A DNA stretch of 64,000 nucleotides from JBEHWX01 sp048498995. GTDB lineage: Bacteria; Bacteroidota; Ignavibacteria; OLB7. Location of the stretch: NCBI GenBank assembly GCA_048498995.1, contig JBEHWX010000007.1, forward strand, positions 1-64,000. The letters are read 5' to 3'. Under the pieces are notes generated by a model, which was given only the letters and a program-made list of their open reading frames with translations, was not told the DNA's origin and made no database searches. This document shows, piece by piece, positions 34,894 to 45,700 of the stretch; within the stretch, counting starts at the first letter, position 1; every line of letters begins with the position of its first letter. The position numbers and the translations under genes were made by a program.

Positions 34894-36621
34894 TCAGTGC
34901 GCCCCGATCCTCAGGCCGATCCAGACCTCGCTGTCGCTCGTGGTCTGCTCCCCGGACTCCCGGCGGTTGATCAGGAAGATCCCGCGGGCGTAGACGCTCC
35001 GGATCAGCTCGTACTCGGCCTCGAGCCGTGCCACGAGCTTCTTTTCGATGACGCCGCCGAGGAAATCGACAGTTGGGGAGTCGATGGCGCTGCGGAAGGT
35101 CTGCCGGTAATCGCCGCCGACGTTGAGGATGAGCGAATCTGGCTGGCCGGGGCGATGGGCGACCACGTTGGCGCCGTGCTCGCCGACGCCGAGGCTCCCC
35201 CGGATCCAGAATCCCGCCAGCGGCGAGGCCCGGAGCTCCCCGCGAATCATGTAGGAATTGGGCTCGACGTCCCCACCCGAGAGGATCACGCCGTCGTGCG
35301 TGTACTCGTTGGTATGGGTCTCGTCAAAATGACTGTAAGTGTAGGGCTCGACATGGGTATAAGACAAGCCAATATCGAGTCCTCCGTAGGGAACCGCAAC
35401 TGCTTTCGCCCCGACCCTCCAGGCGCTCTTGTTGCTCCAGAACCCGTTGCCGATCTCGGAGAACTTCAGGTCGTCCAGCAGATACTCCCCTTCCAGGAAG
35501 ATTCCCCTGACCGGGTTGACGCTCAGCGCCGCGTACATGTTGGCGTTGTCCCGATCGCGGAGATAGTGCTCCTGCGACTTCAGGAAGTTGAGCGGGTTGA
35601 GGTAGCCGATCTCGAAGGGACGCCGTCCGTAGATCACCGACTCGCCGAGCGAGAGGCGGATGCCGGCGAACGGGCCGATGCTCAGGAGATGGGCGGCGAG
35701 GAACTTGGTCGGGATGTCGGCGTTCCAGCCGGCCGGAACGCCGTTCGGCTCGGCCAGCAGCGCGGCGTGGATATGGGTGAAGCTCACGCGGCCGAAGCGG
35801 CCGGTGAGCCGGAGATAATCGAAGTTCGACGGAAGGGTCGAGCCGAGCAGCAGGCTCTCCTCCACCCCGCCCCCGAGCGCCACCCGCTCCCGGCCGATCT
35901 CGGCGGCCAGCGCCCCGAAATCGAGGCGGAAGTGCGCCGAGCCGAAGTCGATGTCGTGCCCCTGTCCGAGCACGCCGATCTTGCCGCTGTGGCTGATCCG
36001 GAGATCGCGCAGCGCCAGCAGCGAATCGCCGGCGATGGTGCCGTTGGTGAAGCGCGCGCCGATGCCGACATGATTCAGCACCGTGCCGCGCATCTCCACG
36101 CCCCCCTGCGCCAGAAACGCCTTGGCGCCTCCGTCGGGATCGACGCGAAGCTCGCCGTCCAGGATCGGCTCCACGGTGAACCGGAAGGGAACGGTGGTGT
36201 CGCGATAGGTGAGAATCGCCAGCGGACGATCGGCCAGCGGCTCGCTCCAGAGCGTCGGCTGGTCGGCCGAGGTCGGGATCACGACCTTCGTCGCGGCGTC
36301 GCTCCGGTCGGCGACGAGCTCGGCCAGATAGTGGCGCGCCTCGTCGCGAAGCTCCGGCGGGAGGTCGGTCATGGCGGCCGCCTCGGCCAGATAACGCTCG
36401 GCCTCCCCCCGCGAGATCGGCAGATGCTCCCGCGGGAACGCGGGGATGGCGCCGTACTCGTAGATGCGGACCAGCGCGAGCGTCGCCGGATGATCCAGCG
36501 GCAGCAGCTCCGCCTGCGCCCATGCGCGCCCGTGCGCGGCCATGAGCGCGACGGCCACGAGCGCGATCCGTCCGATCCCCGCTCCGATGCTCACGGAGCG
36601 CTTCCTGGCGCCTGCGATCAT
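34894..36621 (-). CDS. Capsule assembly Wzi-family outer membrane protein
   Basis: 575 residues with a signal peptide (IALVAVALMAAHGRAWAQ). The body is beta-barrel-like, with many strands such as SHFDETHTNEYTHDGVILSG and GFWIRGSLGVGEHGAN, and includes the Wzi-type segment FDYLRLTGRFGRVSFTHIH and GESVIYGRRPFEIGYLNPLN. The N-terminal helical part (LPISRGEAERYLAEAA) precedes the barrel. Wzi-like proteins hold capsule polymer at the cell surface. Its ATG overlaps the stop of the SLBB exporter gene (ATGA), tying it to export. The C-terminus WIGLRIGAH ends in a strand as expected for a barrel. Confidence 0.82.
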   Translation of the reverse strand: MIAGARKRSVSIGAGIGRIALVAVALMAAHGRAWAQAELLPLDHPATLALVRIYEYGAIPAFPREHLPISRGEAERYLAEAAAMTDLPPELRDEARHYLAELVADRSDAATKVVIPTSADQPTLWSEPLADRPLAILTYRDTTVPFRFTVEPILDGELRVDPDGGAKAFLAQGGVEMRGTVLNHVGIGARFTNGTIAGDSLLALRDLRISHSGKIGVLGQGHDIDFGSAHFRLDFGALAAEIGRERVALGGGVEESLLLGSTLPSNFDYLRLTGRFGRVSFTHIHAALLAEPNGVPAGWNADIPTKFLAAHLLSIGPFAGIRLSLGESVIYGRRPFEIGYLNPLNFLKSQEHYLRDRDNANMYAALSVNPVRGIFLEGEYLLDDLKFSEIGNGFWSNKSAWRVGAKAVAVPYGGLDIGLSYTHVEPYTYSHFDETHTNEYTHDGVILSGGDVEPNSYMIRGELRASPLAGFWIRGSLGVGEHGANVVAHRPGQPDSLILNVGGDYRQTFRSAIDSPTVDFLGGVIEKKLVARLEAEYELIRSVYARGIFLINRRESGEQTTSDSEVWIGLRIGAH

Positions 36622-38405
36622 TGCCTGTTGAGGTCTCTGATGAAGTTGGCGATCGTAACCGCCATGACGACGATCGCCGAGGCGATCTGGATGAAGGTGT
36701 TCGCCTCTTCCAGCGAGGTACGCGCCGGCGTGTCACGCTCGCCCGGAACGTAGATCTCGTCTCCCGGCCTGATCTCGGCTTCTCTTCCCTTCCAGACTCC
36801 GGTGCCGAATTTCACCACCGCCACGCGCTCCCGGTCGGCCGCCTCGGTATAGCCGCCGGTGGCCGTGATGTAGTACTCGGCATCCGCCCCCGGCTTGTAG
36901 GCGATCCATCCCGGCAGCCCGACACGTCCGCGAACGAAGACGCTCCGCGGGTTGGTCGGCACCACGATCTGATCGCCATGCTGCAGCGTCACGTCCATGT
37001 TCGGATCGTGGCGCTCGAACAGCGCGGCGAAATCGACCGAGACCTTGTTGTTCTGGAGCTGGCTGTCATACTTGAAGCGGGTCGTGTCCTCCAGCTTCAG
37101 GGAGCTGGTCGACATGCCGCCGATGGCGTCCTCCCCCTCCTCGTCCCGCTGATAGAGCTTCGGGTCGATCGGACGTGAGATGAACGCGCCGTTGAGCGAG
37201 GCATCCGGCGTGAAGCCGCCGGCGCGCTGGATCACCTCGGAGAGCCTGGTGACGCCCGGCACGATCGGATAGGCGGAGGGACGGGTAACCTCACCCACCA
37301 CGGAGACGACGCCGGCGCGGGTCGTCGAGCGCGCCTCTGCGGTCGGGATCACCAGCTGATCCCCCGGCATCAGGAGGAACGAGGCGAGCGCGGTGCTGTC
37401 GGAGGCATCGACCGGGAGGCTGGAAAGCCCGGTCTCGGTCTGGCGGGCCACGGCGGCGCCGGCCGGATTGGCATCGTCGCGGAAGCCGTCGGCCAGGCGG
37501 ACGAGCAGCAGCGCGTTGTCCCCCTCATGGAACGGAACGGCGCCGGGACGGGTGACGGCGCCGGCGATGGCGACGGTCGAGACCGTCGGATCGGCGCGGC
37601 GGACGTGGATCACGTCCCCCTCGCGGAGCATCGGGTTCTGCGCGGTATCGCCGAAGGCAGTGTAGCGGAGCAGGTCCACCTCGCGCGTGCTGCCGTCGTT
37701 GTGGCGCACCACGACGCGGCGCACCGGCATCTCGGTCGGGATGATCGCGCCGAGGTTCTTCGTGATCGGCCGCGCGGCCTCCTGCTGCTGCTTCTGCCGC
37801 TCCATCTGGAACTGGATATCGGGGAGCAGATTCTCGGTCCGGTTGGCGTACTCGATGGCGGCGGTGACGCGATCGGCCGCGGTCATCACCGTCCGCCCCG
37901 GATGGAGCACGTCCCCCTGCACGGTCACGTAGATCGAGCGGGCGCGGGCCAGCGACACGCCGACATCCTTGTACATGCCGGAGCGGGAGCGGTAGAGGGA
38001 GTCGACCACCGCGCGCAGGCGCGTGAGGGTCATCCCCTGCACGTTGACCATGAAGCCGCGCGGGAGCACCAGCATGTTGTCCATCGACACCACGACCGGA
38101 AAATCTCGCTCGAAGATCGGCAGCGAGATGATCAGCTGATCGTTCGGGCCGACCATGTAGGCGTTGGGATCGACCGGGCGCTCGACCGGCGGGAGCGACT
38201 TGGAGGGATCGGTCAGGATCGAGCGGCCGTCCAGCGGGGAGCTCAAGGGGCTGTCGCCGCCGGAGCTCGCGCCGGGAATGGTGCTCAGTCCCCTGGACTG
38301 CGCCGAGGCCACGCCGGTGGCCGTGAGCATGAGCAGAGTATACAGAGCGACGCGCAGCCGGAGGCTGAATCGATCACCGGACATCTTGTCGATGGATTTG
38401 ATCAT
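36618..38405 (-). CDS. Wza-like polysaccharide export protein with multiple SLBB domains
   Basis: 595 residues. The signal peptide (TLLMLTATGVASAQ) is not a lipobox. A polysaccharide-export domain starts at NAYMVGPNDQLIISL, followed by SLBB-type repeats beginning IYVTVQGDVLHPGR, VAIAGAVTRPGAVPF, VVSVVGEVTRPSAYPI and VFVRGRVGLPGWIAY. The C-terminus has a hydrophobic helix (IQIASAIVVMAVTIANFI), as in the outer-membrane alpha-barrel of Wza. It is longer than Wza (about 380) because of extra SLBB repeats, a form common in Bacteroidota-like bacteria. It starts one base into the wecB stop (TGATG). It should form the export channel across the outer membrane. Confidence 0.88.
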   Translation of the reverse strand: MIKSIDKMSGDRFSLRLRVALYTLLMLTATGVASAQSRGLSTIPGASSGGDSPLSSPLDGRSILTDPSKSLPPVERPVDPNAYMVGPNDQLIISLPIFERDFPVVVSMDNMLVLPRGFMVNVQGMTLTRLRAVVDSLYRSRSGMYKDVGVSLARARSIYVTVQGDVLHPGRTVMTAADRVTAAIEYANRTENLLPDIQFQMERQKQQQEAARPITKNLGAIIPTEMPVRRVVVRHNDGSTREVDLLRYTAFGDTAQNPMLREGDVIHVRRADPTVSTVAIAGAVTRPGAVPFHEGDNALLLVRLADGFRDDANPAGAAVARQTETGLSSLPVDASDSTALASFLLMPGDQLVIPTAEARSTTRAGVVSVVGEVTRPSAYPIVPGVTRLSEVIQRAGGFTPDASLNGAFISRPIDPKLYQRDEEGEDAIGGMSTSSLKLEDTTRFKYDSQLQNNKVSVDFAALFERHDPNMDVTLQHGDQIVVPTNPRSVFVRGRVGLPGWIAYKPGADAEYYITATGGYTEAADRERVAVVKFGTGVWKGREAEIRPGDEIYVPGERDTPARTSLEEANTFIQIASAIVVMAVTIANFIRDLNRQ

Positions 38406-39493
38406 CAGGGGAGCTGTTGGAGAAACTGCAGGACGATGCGCGCGATCCGTTCGGCGGCGTGGCCGTCCCAGAGCGGCGGGACGATGCCCCCCCGGCGGGC
38501 GTTGCCGGAGCAGATCGCCTCGATCGCCTGGCGCACCAGCACCGGCTCGATGCCGACCAGTTCGTTGGTGCCGAACTCGAGGGTCGACGGGCGCTCGGTG
38601 GTCTCGCGGAGCGTCAGACAGGGGATGCCCAGCCAGGTGGACTCCTCCTGGACGCCGCCGGAGTCGGTAATGACGCCGATGGAGCCGCGGACCATCTCGA
38701 CGAACTCGCGGTAGCCGGCCGGCGGCAGCAGCTGCCAGCGGTTGGAGGCGACCATGCGATCGTATTCGCCGGAGCCACGCAGCGCCCCCTCGGTGCGGGG
38801 ATGGACCGGAAAGCGGAGACGCCGCTCCCCCGAGCCCTCCTCGATCGCCGCCAGCAGGCGGCGGAGCGCCTCCGGATCGTCCACGTTGCTCGGACGATGG
38901 AGGGTGACGACGAGATATTCCTCCTCCGGGGCGGCCGGCGGAAGCGTGCCGACCAGTCGGGCCAGCGAATCGATCATCGTGTTGCCGACCAGGTGGATCC
39001 GCTCGGCCGGAATCCCCTCGTGCAGCAGGTTCCGGCGCCCGCTCTCCTCGGTAACGAAGAACAGATCGGTGATGGCGTCGGTCACCACGCGGTTGATCTC
39101 CTCGGGCATCTTCCGGTCATAGCTCCGGAGCCCGGACTCGACGTGCGCCACGGCGATATCCAGCTTCTTGGCCACGATCGCCGCGGCCATGGTGGAGTTC
39201 ACGTCGCCGTAGACGATCACCATCGAGGGGTTCTCCTCGCGGCAGACCTTCTCGAACTCGACCATCACGCGCGCGGTCTGATCGGCGTGCGAGCCGGAGC
39301 CGACGCCGAGATAGAGATCCGGCTTCCCCATGCCGAGGTCGCGGAAGAACACGTCCGACATGTTCGGATCGTAGTGCTGCCCGGTGTGGACGAGGAGGTG
39401 ACGGACGGAGTCGATGCGGTCGAAGACATGCTTGACCGGCGCGGCCTTCATGAAGTTGGGACGCGCGCCGACGACGGAGAGGATCGTTCTCAT
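38405..39493 (-). CDS. wecB: UDP-N-acetylglucosamine 2-epimerase, non-hydrolysing
   Basis: 362 residues, normal length. Conserved residues: VVGARPNFMKAAP, LVHTGQHYDPNMSDVFF, VYGDVNSTMAAAI, PEEINRVVTD, TLHRPSNVDD, ITDSGGVQEESTWLGIPCLT and RETTERP. The HVEAGLRS block reads HVESGLRS, a mild Ala-to-Ser change. The enzyme interconverts UDP-GlcNAc and UDP-ManNAc. With the dehydrogenase gene upstream it could supply UDP-ManNAcA for the polymer. It is the first gene of the tightly spaced export run, 579 bp from the dehydrogenase gene. Confidence 0.93.
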   Translation of the reverse strand: MRTILSVVGARPNFMKAAPVKHVFDRIDSVRHLLVHTGQHYDPNMSDVFFRDLGMGKPDLYLGVGSGSHADQTARVMVEFEKVCREENPSMVIVYGDVNSTMAAAIVAKKLDIAVAHVESGLRSYDRKMPEEINRVVTDAITDLFFVTEESGRRNLLHEGIPAERIHLVGNTMIDSLARLVGTLPPAAPEEEYLVVTLHRPSNVDDPEALRRLLAAIEEGSGERRLRFPVHPRTEGALRGSGEYDRMVASNRWQLLPPAGYREFVEMVRGSIGVITDSGGVQEESTWLGIPCLTLRETTERPSTLEFGTNELVGIEPVLVRQAIEAICSGNARRGGIVPPLWDGHAAERIARIVLQFLQQLP

Positions 39494-40072
39494 GCGATGT
39501 TGGTCACGGACGCTGATAGGATATCACCTCGACGGGTGACGTGGCCCGAGCGGTTCCTGCGCGCACCGGCCGATGCGCGTCGGGCTCTGTACGAACGGCT
39601 CCCTTCCATATCCGGGGATCGGCGCGGAGACCTCCGGCATCGGAGGCTCCCAAGCGTCGGGAAGAGAACACGGTAGCTGGGAAATCGGCTCACCGGCCGG
39701 GGAAGAAAGATCCCGTGAAAGCCCGAGGCGCCGCTCCGCGGCGAGGCTCGATGTCCGCTCGGGACACCGGGCATGGGATGAAGAGTATGCTCGACCGGGG
39801 CCATCCGGTCGGGGCCATCCGGTCGGGGCCAATCGCACCGGAGAAACGGCGCGCGGGGCCGGTCGCGATAGAAGCGAAATGCGGGGCATGCCCCAGGGCA
39901 TCCCCGCATTCGGAGTCGTCACGATAGACGGGTGGCGCCCGGCGCGGGAGAGAGAGTGTGAGCGCGCGTGTGAGATCCGGGATCGGCCACCCGCCTCGGG
40001 CATGGCGGCTGACGTGGCGCCGGAGACTCGGGGGGGGAGCAGGCTCCCCTCCTTCCCCGGCCATGGCTCGGC
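39494..40072. other. 579-bp gap inside the polysaccharide locus
   Basis: No convincing gene; open frames on both strands translate to Arg/Pro/Ser-rich sequence without family features. The gap contains a terminator-like hairpin (39878-39910) and a short tandem repeat: GGGGCCATCCGGTC at 39797-39810 and 39811-39824, then a partial third copy. A promoter for wecB may lie here, but I see no exact TAnnTTTG box. Confidence 0.5.
39878..39910 (-). terminator. Hairpin downstream of the nucleotide-sugar dehydrogenase gene
   Basis: Near-perfect inverted repeat: AATGCGGGG, one-base bulge, ATGCC, loop CCAG, GGCAT, CCCCGCATT. On the minus strand it is followed by TCGCTTCT, a weak T-rich tail. It lies 163 bp after the stop at 40073 and may separate the dehydrogenase transcript from the wecB-led one. 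Confidence 0.5.
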
Positions 40073-41401
<1,329 letters not shown>

Positions 41402-41477
41402 GTACAGCCGTGTAGGACGAGGTATATGAAGATGAGGCGACGGGGTTCCAGCCCCGGGCGCCGATCGGTACAAGATG

Positions 41478-41485
41478 CAAACATA
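41478..41485 (-). promoter_or_regulatory. Candidate FCB-type -7 box upstream of the polysaccharide locus
   Basis: On the minus strand the sequence reads TATGTTTG, an exact match to the Bacteroidota -7 consensus TAnnTTTG, 77 bp before the dehydrogenase ATG. A clear TTG at -33 is not seen. The match is read directly; promoter function is inferred. Confidence 0.4.
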
Positions 41486-41707
41486 CGAAAGCCCGGTTTT
41501 CCTCACCATGTCCGGCGGGCATGCCCCGGAGGGCGGCGGGCTACGATTCGGTAAACTAGGGAGCGCGCGGGGCGCGGCGGCTGTGACAAGTTGTTTCCGG
41601 AGATGGCGGTGCGCCTCCGATTCCGACGATCTTCCCCCCCGACGCCGGGCGGCTCCCCGACCGGACACCCGCTCCCCCCGGCCCCCCTCTGCTTCGATCG
41701 CGGGGGC

Positions 41708-41848
41708 CAGCGACGAGAGCATGCCGGCGAGATTCGCCTCCCCGCCGAGGCTGGGCTTCGTCCGGATGCGTCGGCGATGTGTGTCGACCGTCGCCGGCGA
41801 AACGCCGAGGCGCGCGGCGATCTTCCCCGGAAGGATCTCTTCCTCCAC
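41708..41848 (-). pseudogene. LuxR-type helix-turn-helix remnant
   Basis: The minus-strand translation EEEILPGKIAARLGVSPATV followed by DTHRRRIRTK and LGGEANLAGMLSSLA aligns with the GerE/LuxR C-terminal helix-turn-helix (IAARLGVSPATVDTHRRRI is nearly consensus). The first helix is shortened and there is no receiver or sensor domain before it; upstream the frame enters DUF72 coding sequence in another phase. It is most likely the decayed 3' end of a regulator. A tiny HTH protein from a GTG start is less likely. Confidence 0.4.
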
Positions 41849-41874
41849 ATCGCGCGCGGATCTCGCGACGCCCT

Positions 41875-42609
41875 CTATCTCCCCGTCAGCATCGTCCGCA
41901 GCGTCAGCGCATTGTCGATGGCGTGGCCGCCGATATCGTTGTTGAAGTACGCGTGGATACTCCGCCCCTTCTTCCCCTCGCCGAGCAGCCATTCCGCCCA
42001 CGGACGCAGATCCTCCTCCGCGTAGCTGCCGCCGTACTTCGTCCCGATGCCGTGAAAGCGGGCGTAGGCGATCGGCCCGGTGGCGCGCCGCTCCGGCGGA
42101 AGCCCGACCATGTCATGCGCGCAGTAGGAAACGCCGCGCGCCTCGAGCAGCGCGAACAGCTCCTCGTTGTACCAGGACTCCTCCCGAAGCTCCAGCACGT
42201 GGAGGATATCCCGTGGCAGCAGGTCGAGGAACGCGGCGATCCGCTCCCGGTTGTACCGCCAGCGCGGCGGAAGCTGGTAGAGCACGGGACCGAGCGTCGG
42301 CCCGAGGTGCCGCGCGCGCCCCAGGATCCGCTCCAGCGGCTCGACCGGCTCCTTCAGCTTCTTCATGTGCGTCAGGTAGCGGCTCGCCTTCACGGCATAG
42401 CGAAATCCCGGCGGCGCCTGCCGACGCCATTCCTCGAACACGCTCTGATCCGGCAGACGGTAGAAGGTGTTGTTGATCTCCACCGTGTCGAAGGTCGCGG
42501 CGTAGTGCTCGAACCAGCGCCTGGCCGGAAGCTCGGCCGGATAGAAGCCCCCGCGCCAGTGCCGGTACTGCCAGCCGGAGCAGCCGACCCGAATCTCGAT
42601 CGATGCCAT
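41875..42609 (-). CDS. DUF72 family protein (TIM-barrel, YecE-like)
   Basis: 244 residues from the ATG at 42609 (MASIEIRVGCSGWQY); an in-frame upstream start at 42639 adds ten unlikely residues. Family hallmarks: IRVGCSGWQYRHWRGGFYP, the DTVEINNTFYRLP strand, YAVKASRYLTHMKKL, LGPVLYQLPPRWRYNRERI and, at the end, YFNNDIGGHAIDNALTL. DUF72 proteins are TIM barrels of unknown activity, often found near DNA repair genes; here uvrA lies directly upstream on the same strand (148 bp apart). Length is normal. Confidence 0.88.
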   Translation of the reverse strand: MASIEIRVGCSGWQYRHWRGGFYPAELPARRWFEHYAATFDTVEINNTFYRLPDQSVFEEWRRQAPPGFRYAVKASRYLTHMKKLKEPVEPLERILGRARHLGPTLGPVLYQLPPRWRYNRERIAAFLDLLPRDILHVLELREESWYNEELFALLEARGVSYCAHDMVGLPPERRATGPIAYARFHGIGTKYGGSYAEEDLRPWAEWLLGEGKKGRSIHAYFNNDIGGHAIDNALTLRTMLTGR

Positions 42610-42682
42610 TGTTCCCGTACCTCCCGTCCCGACACGCACACCAGAATCGTGCTAGCCGGCGCCCGGCGGGCTCGGAACGGAC

Positions 42683-42718
42683 GCGGCCGCCCCGATCGCG
42701 GAGGATCGAGGCGGCCGC
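42683..42718 (-). terminator. Hairpin between uvrA and DUF72
   Basis: Outer stem GCGGCCGCC (42683-42691) with its complement at 42710-42718, and an inner CGATC/GATCG pair around loop GCGGAG. It starts 39 bp after the uvrA stop on the minus strand. There is no T run, so it is terminator-like rather than certain. Confidence 0.5.
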
Positions 42719-42757
42719 ATGGTTGTTCGGCATGTCGAGGCACGCGCGGGCACGCGA

Positions 42758-45700
42758 TCAGCGCCCCTTCATCGCCACCTTCAGGAAGCGGCCGGTGTGC
42801 GACTCGTCGCTGCGGATGATCTTCTCCGGCGGGCCGACGGCCACCACGCGGCCGCCGCCATCTCCCCCCTCGGGTCCCAGGTCGATGATCCAGTCGGCCG
42901 CCTTGATCACGTCCAGGTTGTGCTCGATCACCACCAGGGAATGCCCGGCGTCGACCAGCGCGTTGAACGTGGTGAGGAGCGTCGCGATGTCGTCGAAGTG
43001 CAGACCGGTGGTCGGCTCGTCGAGGATGAAGAGGGTCGACTCGTTCCCCGGCGAGATCAGATTGGCCGCGAGCTTCACCCGCTGCGCCTCGCCGCCGGAG
43101 AGGGTCGTGGCCGGCTGGCCGAGCCTGATGTAGCCGAGGCCGACCGACTGCAGCGCGGCCAGACGCGTGGTGACGCGGTTCTCTCCCTTGAAGAACTCGA
43201 TCCCCTCGTCCACGGTCATCTCGAGCACCTCGACGATGTTCTTGCCGCGGAACTCGACCTGGATCGCGTCGGCCTTGAAGCGCTTCCCCTTGCAGACCTC
43301 GCAGGTCAGCTCCAGGTCGGCCAGGAACTGCATCTCCACCTTCACCACCCCTTCTCCCTGGCACGCCTCGCAGCGTCCGCCCGGCACGTTGAAGGAGAAA
43401 TATCCCGGCTTGAAGCCGTGCACGCGCGCCGTCGGCGTGGAGGCGAAGATGTCGCGGATGGCGTCGAACGCCTTCACGTAGGTGACCGGGTTGGAGCGGG
43501 GGGAGCGTCCGATCGGGCTCTGGTCGACCATCTCCACCGCGCCGACCGATTCCACGCCGGCGATGCCGCGGAGCTTCTTCGGCATCTTCAGCACGTCCCC
43601 CTTGAAATGCCCCACCGCGGGATAGAGGATATCGTGCACGAGCGTCGACTTGCCGGAGCCGGAGACGCCGGTGACCACGACGAAGAGCCCGAGCGGCACC
43701 TCGACGTCGATATCCTTCAGGTTGTGCTCGTAGGCGCCGCGGAGCGTGATCCGGCGGTTGTTCGGCTTGCGGCGTCGCGGCTCGGACTCCACCGTCTTCC
43801 GCCCCGAGAGGTAGGCGCCGGTCAGGGAGTCGGGATCGGCGAGCATCTGCGGAACGTTGCCGTTGAAGACCACCTTTCCCCCATGCTCGCCGGCGCGCGG
43901 CCCCATGTCGACCACGATGTCCGCGTTCATGATGATGTCCGGATCGTGCTCCACCACGATCACGGTATTGCCGAGATCGCGCAGCGACTTCAGGATTCTC
44001 ACCAGGCGATCGGTGTCGCGCGGATGCAGGCCGATCGAGGGCTCGTCCAGCACGTACATGGCGCCGACGAGCGCCGAGCCGATCGACGTGGCCAGGTTGA
44101 TCCTCTGCGACTCGCCGCCGGAAAGGGTATGGCTCAGGCGGTCCAGCTTCAGATAGCCGAGGCCGACCTCGTTCAGATAGCGGAGCCGCTTCAGGATCTC
44201 CTCCATGATCCGCCGCGCCACCTGCGACTCGAAGGCGGAAAGCTCCATCGAGCTGAACCAGGCGAAGGCCTCCTCGATCGTCATCGACACGATCTCCGGG
44301 AGCGCCTTTGCGTGCACGAAGACGCGCGTGGCGGAGGTGCGGAGCCGGGAGCCCTTGCACTTCGGACAGGTGGTGTAGCCGCGGTACCGGGAGAGGAACA
44401 CCCGGTAGTGCATCTTGTAGGTCTGCTCCTCCACCGATTTGAAGAAGCCGTTGATGCCGATGTACTTGCCGTTGCCATCCATCACCACGTCCCACTCCCG
44501 CTGGGAGAGGTTGGCCATCGGCTTGTCGACGTCGAGCTCCGCCTTGCGGGCGATCTCGAGGAGCGTCCGGTAGTGCGACGAGTGCTTCGGCGTGGAAAAC
44601 GCCTGGATCGCTCCCTGACGGATGCTCTTGGTCCGGTCGGGAATCACCAGCTCCATGTCGATGCCGATCGCCTTGCCGAAGCCCTCGCACTCGGGGCAGG
44701 CGCCGAACGGGTTGTTGAAGCTGAAGAGCTTCGGCTGCGGCTCCTCGTACTTGATGCCGCAGTTGGCGCACTCGAAGCGGGTGCTGTAGCGGCGGCGCTC
44801 GCCGGTGTCGAGGATCTGCACGATCGCCCGCCCCTCCCCCTCGCGGAACGCCGACTCGATCGAATCGGCCAGACGCGTCAGGGTCTCGTCATCCGGACGG
44901 AGCACGATGCGGTCCACCAGGACGAAGACATCCTCCTTGTGGGCGTTGGTCGGCATGGTTTCGTTCAGGTCCACCACGTCGCGACCGCGGCCGACCACCA
45001 CGCGGAAGAAGCCGCGCTCGCGAAGGTTCTGGAACTCCTCCTCCAGCGAGCGATGCTCGTGTGCGTGCATCGGAAAGAGCACGTAGATACGGGTTCCCTC
45101 GGCCAGATCCTTCAGCGACTCCTGCACCGTGCGGGGCGTGTCCTTGTAGACCGGCAGGTTGCAGTTGCGACAGAAGGTCTGCCCGATCCGCGCGTAGAGA
45201 AGGCGCAGATAATCGTAGACCTCGGTCGTGGTGCCGACGGTGGAGCGGGGATTCTTGGTGATCGTCTTCTGCTCGATGGCGATCGCCGGGGCAAGGCCGG
45301 TGATGCTCTCGACATCCGGCTTGGCCATGCGCGCCAGGAACTGCCGGGCGTAGGCCGACAGCGACTCGACATAGCGACGCTGCCCCTCGGCGAAGATGGT
45401 ATCGAAGGCCAGGGAGGACTTTCCGGAGCCGGAGACGCCGGAGATCACCGCCAGTCGGTTGCGCGGTATCTCGAGCGAGACCCCCTTCAGGTTGTGAACG
45501 CGCGCGTTCCTGATGGCGAGGATATGCTTCGGATGCGGGGTGGCGACACCCGTGGAGCCGTCCGTGGCGCGGTCGCCTTGATCCGGTCCGCCCGGCATCG
45601 GCTCCGGCGCGCGCGACGGCGAGACCGCGGCGTCGATCACCGGCGAGGCGATCGGACGGCTTCTCACGCCCGAGGGGATCGGCTCGAGGGGTCTCGTGCC

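Larger units (their letters stand above)
41402..41874. other. 473-bp region between the dehydrogenase and DUF72 genes
   Basis: Contains the promoter-like box at 41478-41485 and, on the minus strand, a LuxR-like helix-turn-helix remnant at 41708-41848. The frame of the remnant stays open right into the dehydrogenase gene, but nothing between about 41402 and 41700 resembles protein. Confidence 0.5.

Noticed and set aside
39524..40003. 159-codon minus-strand frame in the gap before wecB
   Set aside because: Pro/Arg/Ser-rich, spans a hairpin and a tandem repeat, and shows no family feature.
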